Assembly (NCBI GenBank): GCA_964617245.1
Contig: CAZTWF010000068.1
Span: 1-6,965, forward strand
DNA from: WYZ-LMO11 sp964617245
GTDB lineage: Archaea > Thermoproteota > Methanomethylicia > Methanomethylicales > Methanomethylicaceae
Reading direction: 5' to 3'
Length of the DNA stretch: 6,965 nt
Below are positions 1 through 5,835 of this stretch, piece by piece (position 1 is the stretch's first letter; each line of letters begins with the position of its first letter). The notes beneath the pieces are model-generated. The model worked only from the letters and a program-made list of their open reading frames with translations, searched no databases and was not told the origin of the DNA. Both the position numbers and the translations under genes were made by a program.

Positions 1-307
1 TCTTTTTTATATATTCAACTGATAATGGTGTAGATGCAGGATTAACTTCAATATTTTCTCCATCTTTTATTGGAAATTCCTTTAAAATATCTCTATATAT
101 TCCAATTTCTCCAGGATTTACTAATGTTTTTGTAATTTCAGTAAAACACACTATACTATCACAAATACCAGTAGTACTCATATCACATTTATTTAAACGA
201 ACTCTATCATTTAATTTCAACATTAAATTTTTTGCATCTTCTTCATTTAAAATAATACTTTTCTCTCCAGTAATTATATCAATTATTTTTGCTTTTAGTA
301 CTACCAT
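1..307 (-). CDS. deoA: AMP phosphorylase, N-terminal 102 residues (gene runs off the left edge)
   Basis: AMP phosphorylase (EC 2.4.2.57) splits AMP and other NMPs with phosphate into the base and ribose-1,5-bisphosphate, the first step of the archaeal pentose-bisphosphate pathway in the cytoplasm. The ATG is at 307-305 and the frame is open to the window edge. What is visible is the archaea-specific N-terminal domain that precedes the thymidine-phosphorylase-like core: LNEEDAKNLML at residues 20-30, NPGEIGIYRDIL at 64-75, DGENIEVNPA at 82-91 and SVEYIKK at 96-102. These match my recollection of the Thermococcus enzyme (INEEDAK, GEVGISRDVL, ESVRYIKKK). The catalytic core lies outside the window. 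Position after the isomerase and RuBisCO genes strongly supports the call. Unlike its neighbours it has no Shine-Dalgarno and sits 33 bp after the RuBisCO stop. Cys41, Cys49 and Cys54 occupy a variable stretch. Confidence 0.88.
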   Translation of the reverse strand, partial: MVVLKAKIIDIITGEKSIILNEEDAKNLMLKLNDRVRLNKCDMSTTGICDSIVCFTEITKTLVNPGEIGIYRDILKEFPIKDGENIEVNPASTPLSVEYIKK

Positions 308-340
308 AAATTAATTAAAAAATAAAGAAATAATTAAATA
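308..340 (-). promoter_or_regulatory. Possible internal leaderless promoter before AMP phosphorylase
   Basis: The 33-bp gap between the RuBisCO stop and the AMP phosphorylase ATG is A/T except for one base. On the minus strand it reads ATTTAATTAT at about 339-330, a weak TATA-like element centred about 27 nt upstream of the ATG, which is the spacing expected for an archaeal leaderless transcript. No Shine-Dalgarno is present. The same stretch contains a T-rich run on the coding strand (about 330-309) that could equally act as a weak archaeal terminator. In such AT-rich DNA either reading could be chance. Confidence 0.25.
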
Positions 341-1609
341 TTATTCAAATTTTATATTACTCCAATATTGAAGTGCTATTTCTAATTCTTTATGATCTTT
401 TGCATATTCTTCTAAAGGTATTTTCTTCATATAAGCATCTATAGCTTGACGCATAGCCATTGCTCCTGCTCTTGTGCCTAGAGGATGACCATGAATTCCT
501 CCTCCTGAATTAATTACACAATCAATGCCCAAAACTTCAATATTAGCAGGAACTAAAGCTGGATGTATTCCACCAGAAGCAACTGGAAATACTTTTTTTA
601 ATCCATACCATTCTCCTCTTAATATATCAATAAGTTTTTTTAATTCATATTTTCTTTCTTCACTTGTACCCATTTTTCCTGCTCCACTTCCAATATGTAA
701 CTGATCTCCTCCAAGTATTCTTGCAATTTTTGTTATAACTCTCATAGAAATTCCATGTTTTGGATTTCTTGTAAAAGCAGCATGCATTGCTCTATGCATA
801 TGTATAGGAACTTTAAAATCATAATTTAATAAAAACCATTCTACAGTAGGAAATCCTAATATAATTATATCAAGCATTAATGTATTTGCACCATTATCTA
901 TAGCAATTTCTGCTAATTTTATCATTTTATCTGGAGATGCTGTAATATTTACAGCAAATAAAATATTTCTTCCAGTTTCAGATTTAACTTTATCTAAAGC
1001 ATTCATAACTTTTGATACTCTATCTTCTAATGGACAGAATTTTTGATTAACTAATGTTTCATCATCTTTTATAAAATCAACTCCTCCAATAGCAGCTTCA
1101 TATGCTACTTTTGCTGTCTCTTCAGGATTTAATCCAACTTTTGGTTTTATTATTGTTCCTAAATGAGGACGTGGAGATTTATCAGTTCCAATAATTTTTC
1201 TTATACCTTCTATTCCAAATTTTGGTCCTGGATATTTTTCAATAATAGATTTTGGAAATTCTACATCAATTAATCTTACATTTTTTAATGCTGAAAGACC
1301 AAATAAATTACCTGCAATCATACTTAATATATTAGCAATACCACTTGTATCTATATCAAATAATTCAATTGGAAATGCTATATAGACTATTCCTTGATTT
1401 TCTTCTATTTTATATAATTTTGCTGGAAGTTTTGTTTTTATCCATTCATTTAATGTTTTTACTTCAGTCCATGTCCCTATTGATTCTTCTGCTGCAATAG
1501 CAATACCAGCAGCCTTAAGTCCTAATGGACTTTCTACATAATATTTTGTAATAATATAATTCTCTGGATCAATATCTTCAGGTTTAGCAATAAATAATTC
1601 TTCACTCAT
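341..1609 (-). CDS. rbcL: Form III ribulose-1,5-bisphosphate carboxylase, large subunit
   Basis: This form III RuBisCO (EC 4.1.1.39) converts RuBP, CO2 and water into two 3-phosphoglycerate, feeding nucleotide-derived pentose into central carbon metabolism. It has 422 residues. The active site is essentially complete (spinach numbers in brackets): Glu41 (60), Thr46-Trp47 (65-66), Asn101 (123), Lys155 in IIKPKVGL (175), carbamylated Lys181 with Asp183 and Glu184 in GVDFIKDDE (201, 203, 204), His272-Arg273 in HMHRAMHAAF (294-295), His305 (327), loop-6 Lys312 (334), Ser345 in ASGGIHP (379) and Gly369-Gly370 (403-404). I chose the ATG at 1609 over an in-frame codon at 1663. It overlaps the isomerase stop in ATGA, and a GAGG site at 1620-1623 precedes it. 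The longer start would overlap the isomerase by 58 bp and add a basic tail. No small subunit or phosphoribulokinase is visible, as expected for the AMP pathway. Oddity: loop 6 reads GKMG rather than GKLEG or GKMEG. Confidence 0.96.
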   Translation of the reverse strand: MSEELFIAKPEDIDPENYIITKYYVESPLGLKAAGIAIAAEESIGTWTEVKTLNEWIKTKLPAKLYKIEENQGIVYIAFPIELFDIDTSGIANILSMIAGNLFGLSALKNVRLIDVEFPKSIIEKYPGPKFGIEGIRKIIGTDKSPRPHLGTIIKPKVGLNPEETAKVAYEAAIGGVDFIKDDETLVNQKFCPLEDRVSKVMNALDKVKSETGRNILFAVNITASPDKMIKLAEIAIDNGANTLMLDIIILGFPTVEWFLLNYDFKVPIHMHRAMHAAFTRNPKHGISMRVITKIARILGGDQLHIGSGAGKMGTSEERKYELKKLIDILRGEWYGLKKVFPVASGGIHPALVPANIEVLGIDCVINSGGGIHGHPLGTRAGAMAMRQAIDAYMKKIPLEEYAKDHKELEIALQYWSNIKFE

Positions 1610-2580
1610 ATTTCTTCTTCCTCTACAAATTTCTTTATACCAATTTCTTCTCCTATAATCCAACCAAATTCTTCCATTAATATTAATATTGCTGCTTGAG
1701 GGGGTATTATTCCTTTTTCAGTTATTATAATATCAATATATTCTGGAGGAGTAATATCAAAAGCTGGATTAGCAACTTTTACACCTTTAGGAAGTTCTTC
1801 AATTGATATAACTTCTTCAATTGGTCGTTCTTCTATTTCTACAAGTTCTCCTAATATTGTACTTGGACTAAATTTATAAGTCTCAGCACCAACAAAAACT
1901 CTTACTCTTGCTTCATGTGCTGCAAGAGCAATTTGAGAAGTTCCTATTTTATTTACTACTGCACCATTTGCAGTTATAGCATCTGCTCCTACTATTACTT
2001 TATCTACTTTTGGCATAAAATATCTTGCTGCAGAATCTATAATTAAAGTAACAGGAATTTCAGCTTCAGCTAATGCTTTTGCAGTTAATCTTCCTTGAAA
2101 TCTAGGTCTAGTCTCTGTAGCAATAACTTCAAATTCCTTTCCTTGTCTTTTTGCTTCTTTTAATATAGATATTACTACAGAACTATTACAATGTGTCATT
2201 ATTATATCTCCATTTCTTATTCTTTTTGCACCAATTTCACTTATCTTTTTTATAGCTTCTATTGAATTCTTTTTAAAATCTTCAGCTGCTTTTATTGCAA
2301 TTTCTCTTAATTCTTCAGTATTCATTCCTCTTTTATATGCAATATTTACTCTATGCATAATATACATTAATGCATTTGGTAATGAGACTGCAGTAGGACG
2401 AGTAGAAAGAAGTAAATTCTGTATATTTTTTAATTCTTTTATAAATTCATCAGGATTATTTGTTTTTATATTCATAGAAGCAATAGCAAGAGCATGAGCA
2501 GCTGCTCTTGCTATCTCAGCTGCACCTCTTATTTTCATTTCCTTTATATTATTAGCAATTTCAATTACTTCTCTTATCAT
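1606..2580 (-). CDS. e2b2: Ribose-1,5-bisphosphate isomerase (eIF2B-alpha/MtnA-like fold)
   Basis: This enzyme (EC 5.3.1.29) isomerises ribose-1,5-bisphosphate to ribulose-1,5-bisphosphate, linking AMP phosphorylase to RuBisCO. It has 324 residues from the ATG at 2580. It is recognisable by the IRGA motif near residue 17, STRPTAVSLPNAL at 59-71, IMTHCNSS at 127-134 with the catalytic cysteine (Cys131), TETRP at 155-159, VDKVIVGADAITANGAVVNK around 192-211 with the catalytic aspartate (Asp200), and NPAFDITPPEYIDIIITEKG near the C-terminus. These correspond to Cys133 and Asp202 of the Thermococcus kodakarensis enzyme. The family also includes eIF2B regulatory subunits and methylthioribose-1-phosphate isomerases. 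The Cys/Asp pair and the RuBisCO neighbour make R15P isomerase the best call. A longer frame begins with GTG at 2589, but that GTG is part of the GGTGA ribosome site. The gene overlaps prs by 20 bp and rbcL by 4 bp, so it is embedded in the operon. Confidence 0.94.
   Translation of the reverse strand: MIREVIEIANNIKEMKIRGAAEIARAAAHALAIASMNIKTNNPDEFIKELKNIQNLLLSTRPTAVSLPNALMYIMHRVNIAYKRGMNTEELREIAIKAAEDFKKNSIEAIKKISEIGAKRIRNGDIIMTHCNSSVVISILKEAKRQGKEFEVIATETRPRFQGRLTAKALAEAEIPVTLIIDSAARYFMPKVDKVIVGADAITANGAVVNKIGTSQIALAAHEARVRVFVGAETYKFSPSTILGELVEIEERPIEEVISIEELPKGVKVANPAFDITPPEYIDIIITEKGIIPPQAAILILMEEFGWIIGEEIGIKKFVEEEEI
1620..1623 (-). promoter_or_regulatory. Ribosome binding site for RuBisCO (GAGG)
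   Basis: On the minus strand GAGG lies 10 nt before the ATG at 1609, inside the last codons of the isomerase gene. Together with the ATGA stop/start overlap it decides the RuBisCO start and suggests translational coupling to the isomerase. Confidence 0.6.
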
Positions 2581-3460
2581 TAAGTTCACCTATTATTTTT
2601 GATATTAAAGGTGCAATAGAGACTTTTGAAAAAGAATTTGGTATAGTATCTGTAGATATAAGTTCATTTAATCCAATTTCTTTTAATTTCTTATAATTTT
2701 CTTCTGATAAAAGACAATGAGATACTAACACATCTATTTTATTTACTTCATTATTTAAAAGAAAAGAAGTAATTTTTGAAATTGTTCCTCCCGTACTTAC
2801 TATATCATCAATAATTATAGCATTTTTTCCTTTAAATAATAATTCTTTTATTTTTCCTTCTATTATTACTTCTTTATCACTAATTCTTTGTTTTTCAAAT
2901 ATAAAATAAGGTAAAGATAATATCTCTGCAGCAATTTTTACTAATCTTTCTGATTCTATATCTGGACCTATAATTATAGAATTACTAATATCAAAATTTT
3001 TCTTATAATATTCTACTAATAAAGGAATAGCTGAAAGATTAATACAAGGTATTTTAAATAATTCAGAAAGATCTTTAAATCTATGAAGATGTGGATCAAT
3101 AGTTATTAATCTATCGATTCCTAATGATATTAAATTAGCAATAATCTTAGCACTTAAAGGCTCACCAATATTAAAACGTTTATCTTGACGTAAATATGGT
3201 ATATAAGGAATAATTGCAGTTATAGTATTACATTCCATACTTCTTAAAGCATCTATTATTAATAAATATTCTATAATTGATTCATCAGGATTTAAAGCCA
3301 TGGAATGAAGAAAAATAACATCTTCTTTTTTTACATCATTTGAAATTCTAATGTATTTTTCTCCATCAGGAAATTTTCTACTTATAATAGGTATAATTTT
3401 AAAATTACCTTCTATAGATTTAGCTAATTTTTCTAATAAAGAAGTATAGACTATTATCAA
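2561..3460 (-). CDS. prs: Ribose-phosphate pyrophosphokinase (PRPP synthetase)
   Basis: PRPP synthetase (EC 2.7.6.1) transfers pyrophosphate from ATP to ribose-5-phosphate, supplying PRPP for de novo and salvage nucleotide synthesis. The protein has 299 residues, within the usual range for archaeal Prs. Seen in order: FPDGEKYIRI at 30-39 (N-terminal subdomain), ATP-site PYLRQDKRF at 88-96, GEPLSAKIIANL at 99-110, metal-binding DPHLH at 122-126, IGPDIESERL at 164-173, the catalytic KxR of the flexible loop (Lys190, Arg192) and the PRPP loop DDIVSTGGT at 218-226. All the key residues I can identify are intact. The start is TTG at 3460, since no in-frame ATG precedes it and an in-frame TAA lies 18 nt upstream. 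An AGGGG site at 3468-3472 supports it. It follows the ADH stop by 15 bp and overlaps the isomerase by 20 bp. In this operon it may supply PRPP to reuse the adenine released from AMP; PRPP has also been proposed as a source of R15P in methanogens. Confidence 0.94.
   Translation of the reverse strand: MIIVYTSLLEKLAKSIEGNFKIIPIISRKFPDGEKYIRISNDVKKEDVIFLHSMALNPDESIIEYLLIIDALRSMECNTITAIIPYIPYLRQDKRFNIGEPLSAKIIANLISLGIDRLITIDPHLHRFKDLSELFKIPCINLSAIPLLVEYYKKNFDISNSIIIGPDIESERLVKIAAEILSLPYFIFEKQRISDKEVIIEGKIKELLFKGKNAIIIDDIVSTGGTISKITSFLLNNEVNKIDVLVSHCLLSEENYKKLKEIGLNELISTDTIPNSFSKVSIAPLISKIIGELNDKRSN
2586..2590 (-). promoter_or_regulatory. Ribosome binding site for R15P isomerase (GGTGA)
   Basis: GGTGA on the minus strand, 5 nt before the ATG at 2580 and inside the 3' end of prs. 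It pairs with the GGTGAT portion of the archaeal anti-Shine-Dalgarno. It rules out the GTG at 2589 as the start, because that codon lies within the site. Confidence 0.7.
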
Positions 3461-3467
3461 TATAATA

Positions 3468-3472
3468 CCCCT
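3468..3472 (-). promoter_or_regulatory. Ribosome binding site for prs (AGGGG) before a TTG start
   Basis: AGGGG on the minus strand, 7 nt upstream of the TTG at 3460, in the 15-bp gap after the ADH gene. It supports initiation at the unusual TTG codon, the only non-ATG start assigned in this window. Confidence 0.5.
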
Positions 3473-3475
3473 AAA

Positions 3476-4660
3476 TTAAGTAACTTCTGAATAGCCTTCA
3501 AACATTTGTTGATATAAATTTAATAGATCTTCTCTTGATGGCTTTCTTGGATTTTTATTAATAAATCTTGAATAATTCTTTAATAAGTCATCAACCATTT
3601 TTTCTATATTCTTTTCTTCAATTCCAATATCACTAAGATTTGTTGGAAGATTTAGATTATCCATAATCTCCATTAATCTTGAAGAAATGTATGTACTTAT
3701 CTCATAAACTGATAATCCTGTAACATCTAAGTTAAAAGCTGAGGCTATTAAACTAATTTTATCTGGAATAGCAATAGAATTAAATTCTATTACATATGGT
3801 AAAGGTATGGCAACAGAAATACCATGGGGTAAATTATAATTTACAGCATATGTATATGCAATTCCATGAGGTAAACATAATCCTGTATTCATAAAGCTTA
3901 TTCCTGAAAGTAAAGAAGCCATGGCAATAGCAGTTCTAGCTTCAATATCTTCTCCATTACAATATACACGTTCTAAATATCCATCTGAAAGTCTTATTGC
4001 TTCAAATGCTAAAGGCTCAGTAATAGAATTAGAATCTATACTCATAATTGATTCTATAGCATGACATAAAGCATCAATTCCAGCTGATGCTGTAGCATTA
4101 GGAGGAGCAGTTATAGATAAAATAGGATCAATAATTGCTAATGATGGATATAAAAATGAATGATAAAGTGCTAATTTCTTTCCATTATCTACTATAACAG
4201 AAATAGGTGTAATTTCTGAGCCTGTTCCAAATAATGTTGGTATAGTTATTATAGGAGGTCCTTTATTTTGAATAATTTCACCTTTAAAATAAGAAATAGG
4301 ATCTTTTTCATTTGTTATTACTATAGAAGCTATTTTTGCCATATCTAATGAGCTTCCTCCACCAATACCAACTATAAGAGAAGGTTTTACCTCTCTAGCT
4401 TTTTTTGCTAAATCTAAGAGATTAGAAGAATTTGGTTCAGGAATAACATCATTAAATTCATAGACTTTAGATATTGAAGATAAAATATCATGGATCTTCT
4501 TATAGCCCTCAGTATTACATACATTTCTTCCACTTACTATTAGTATAGAATTTGTATCAAATTTTTTTATTTCATCTAATAGTTTATTTAAAGAATTTGG
4601 ACCAAATACTATTCTTGTTGGTGCTTGAAAAGTATATATTCTAAATAATCTATGATACAT
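3476..4660 (-). CDS. Iron-containing (group III) alcohol dehydrogenase, substrate unknown
   Basis: This cytoplasmic NAD(P)-dependent dehydrogenase of the Fe-ADH family (relatives include FucO, 1,3-propanediol dehydrogenase and ADHFE1) has 394 residues, the normal family length. Seen: an N-terminal strand with RIVFGPNSL at 16-24, the dinucleotide motif GIGGGSSLDMAK at 98-109, IPTLFGTGSE at 140-149, GIDALCHAIES at 194-204 with metal ligands Asp196 and His200, and a segment from 264 with His265 and His279 (PHG) completing the metal site. The second histidine of the common HGxAH motif (FucO His267) is Tyr269 here (HGIAYTY), rather like HGMSYP in hydroxyacid-oxoacid transhydrogenases. The ATG at 4660 is chosen because GTGAT, which contains the upstream GTG at 4669, sits 4 nt before it. 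It is the first gene of the leftward operon, 15 bp before prs. No established step of the AMP pathway needs it, so its substrate remains open. Confidence 0.9.
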   Translation of the reverse strand: MYHRLFRIYTFQAPTRIVFGPNSLNKLLDEIKKFDTNSILIVSGRNVCNTEGYKKIHDILSSISKVYEFNDVIPEPNSSNLLDLAKKAREVKPSLIVGIGGGSSLDMAKIASIVITNEKDPISYFKGEIIQNKGPPIITIPTLFGTGSEITPISVIVDNGKKLALYHSFLYPSLAIIDPILSITAPPNATASAGIDALCHAIESIMSIDSNSITEPLAFEAIRLSDGYLERVYCNGEDIEARTAIAMASLLSGISFMNTGLCLPHGIAYTYAVNYNLPHGISVAIPLPYVIEFNSIAIPDKISLIASAFNLDVTGLSVYEISTYISSRLMEIMDNLNLPTNLSDIGIEEKNIEKMVDDLLKNYSRFINKNPRKPSREDLLNLYQQMFEGYSEVT

Positions 4661-4664
4661 TTTA

Positions 4665-4669
4665 ATCAC
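4665..4669 (-). promoter_or_regulatory. Ribosome binding site for the Fe-ADH (GTGAT)
   Basis: GTGAT on the minus strand, 4 nt before the ATG at 4660. It is the same motif and nearly the same spacing as at 4726-4731 and 6867-6871 on the plus strand. It selects the ATG over the in-frame GTG at 4669, which forms part of the site. Confidence 0.6.
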
Positions 4670-4725
4670 TAAATAAATTTAATACTAATTTTCTTTATAT
4701 ATAACTATTCATAGAATTAAATAAT

Positions 4726-4731
4726 GGTGAT
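4726..4731 (+). promoter_or_regulatory. Ribosome binding site for the first PurP gene (GGTGAT)
   Basis: GGTGAT, 3 nt before the ATG at 4735, matching the archaeal 16S anti-Shine-Dalgarno. It is the best example in the window of the motif that also defines the starts at 2580, 4660 and 6876. Confidence 0.75.
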
Positions 4732-4734
4732 TAT

Positions 4735-5835
4735 ATGATAAATAGAGAAATTATATGGAATATTGTAGAAAAATATGATTTAGAAAATATTCATATTGGA
4801 GTTCTTGGAAGTCATTCTGCTTTAGATATACTAGATGGTGCAAAGGATGAAGGATTTAAAACTATTATTATATGTCAAAAAGGAAGAGAAAAAACATATT
4901 TAAAATACTATAAAAGATTAATTGATGAATATATTTTACTAGATAAATTTTCAATAATGATAAATAATGATATTCAGAATTTCCTAAGAAATAAAAATAC
5001 TATATTTATTCCACATAGAGCATTTTCAACTTATATTACTTATGAAGATATTGAAAATAATTTCTTAATTCCTATATTTGGAAATAGATATATGTTAAAA
5101 ACTGAAGAAAGAAATTTTGAAAAAAATCAATATTATTTACTTGAAAAAGCAGGAATTAGACAACCAAAGAAATTTAAATCACCATCAGAAATAGATAGAC
5201 TTGTTATTGTAAAAGTTCAAGAAGCTAAAAGAAAAATTGAGAGAGCATTTTTTACAGCAATAGATGAAGAAGATTTTTGGAGAAAAGCAAATAAAAGAAT
5301 TGAAGAAGGAATAATAAGAAGAGAAGATTTAGAAAAAGCTGTAATAGAAGAATTTGTTATAGGAACATATTTTAATTTCAATTATTTCTATTCTCTATTA
5401 GAAGATGAATTAGAATTTATGGGTATAGATAGAAGATTACAAACAAATTTACATGATTTTATTTCTCTTCCTGCAAAACAACAATTAGAAATTGATATTA
5501 TATTACAAAATATAGAAATAGGACATATGGGAGCAACAATAAGAGAATCAATGCTTGAAAAAGTATTTGAAATTGGAGAAAAATTTGTTGAAATAACAAA
5601 AAGAGAATTTCCTCCTGGAATAATAGGACCTTTTGCATTACAAGGAGCTATTACAAAAGATCAAGAAATTGTAATATTTGATGTTTCTCCAAGAATGCCA
5701 GGAAGTCCTGTAATAGGAACTACAAGTCCTTATACAAAATATAAATATGGAATTCCAATGAGTATGGGAAGAAGAATTGCAAGAGAAATAAGAAAAGCTA
5801 TAGAAAATAATAGAATTAAGGAGTTGATTACATGA
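4735..5835 (+). CDS. purP: PurP-family FAICAR synthetase paralog with a degenerate ATP-grasp loop
   Basis: PurP (EC 6.3.4.23) makes FAICAR from AICAR, formate and ATP in archaeal purine synthesis. This 366-residue protein has the PurP architecture: an N-terminal nucleotide domain with GSHSAL at 25-30 and AKDEGF at 36-41, FGNR at 115-118, then the ATP-grasp and C-terminal region with MGIDRRLQTN, PPGIIGPFALQ and MSMGRRIAREI at 342-352. Several sites differ from classical PurP. The glycine-rich loop after Lys160 (PGARGGRGYF in M. jannaschii, as I recall it) reads QEAKRKIERAFF. The conserved PHG is PHR (His94-Arg95). The acidic metal-site segment FEMSAR..GGTN is FDVSPR (Asp316) followed by PGSPVIGT, without the TN. 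It may be a non-ATP-binding partner, an enzyme with altered chemistry, or a lineage-specific PurP subgroup. Its stop overlaps the next PurP start in ATGA, implying coupled translation. Family membership is firm, but its activity is uncertain. Confidence 0.85.
   Translation: MINREIIWNIVEKYDLENIHIGVLGSHSALDILDGAKDEGFKTIIICQKGREKTYLKYYKRLIDEYILLDKFSIMINNDIQNFLRNKNTIFIPHRAFSTYITYEDIENNFLIPIFGNRYMLKTEERNFEKNQYYLLEKAGIRQPKKFKSPSEIDRLVIVKVQEAKRKIERAFFTAIDEEDFWRKANKRIEEGIIRREDLEKAVIEEFVIGTYFNFNYFYSLLEDELEFMGIDRRLQTNLHDFISLPAKQQLEIDIILQNIEIGHMGATIRESMLEKVFEIGEKFVEITKREFPPGIIGPFALQGAITKDQEIVIFDVSPRMPGSPVIGTTSPYTKYKYGIPMSMGRRIAREIRKAIENNRIKELIT
5756..5816 (+). repeat. 61-bp perfect direct repeat, copy 1 (3' end of first PurP gene)
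   Basis: Base-for-base identical to 6775-6835, offset 1019, with mismatches immediately on both sides. It encodes SMGRRIAREIRKAIENNRI and flanking bases. The two genes are well diverged elsewhere. Confidence 0.95.
5820..5823 (+). promoter_or_regulatory. Ribosome binding site for the second PurP gene (GGAG)
   Basis: GGAG inside the last codons of the first PurP gene, 8 nt before the ATG at 5832. With the ATGA overlap it supports initiation at 5832 by re-initiation or coupling. Confidence 0.6.

Larger units (their letters stand above)
4661..4734. promoter_or_regulatory. Divergent promoter region with a central TATA element
   Basis: This 74-bp intergenic region separates the leftward ADH/prs/isomerase/rbcL operon from the rightward purP operon. 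The only strong archaeal box-A-like sequence is TTTATATATA at 4694-4703. It fits the YTTATATA consensus on the plus strand (TTTATATA) and on the minus strand (TTATATAT). Assuming a start site about 26 nt from the box centre, transcripts would begin near 4724 (plus) and 4672 (minus), giving leaders of about 11-12 nt that still contain each gene's ribosome site. No clear B-recognition element or operator-like inverted repeat is visible, so use of the box in both directions is inferred. Confidence 0.5.

Noticed and set aside
1610..1663. An 18-residue N-terminal extension of RuBisCO (MDYRRRNWYK...)
   Set aside because: It would overlap the isomerase C-terminus by 58 bp, is not RuBisCO-like, and the ATG at 1609 has both an ATGA overlap and a GAGG ribosome site.
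4661..4734. A riboswitch or small RNA gene in the divergent intergenic region
   Set aside because: The predicted leaders are only about a dozen bases and the 74-bp region shows no stable hairpin or GC-rich structured core.
4735..5835. The first PurP paralog as a pseudogene
   Set aside because: Its frame is intact over 366 codons with a good ribosome site, coupled downstream translation and conserved blocks throughout; the changes are confined to ligand-binding motifs, which suggests altered function more than decay.
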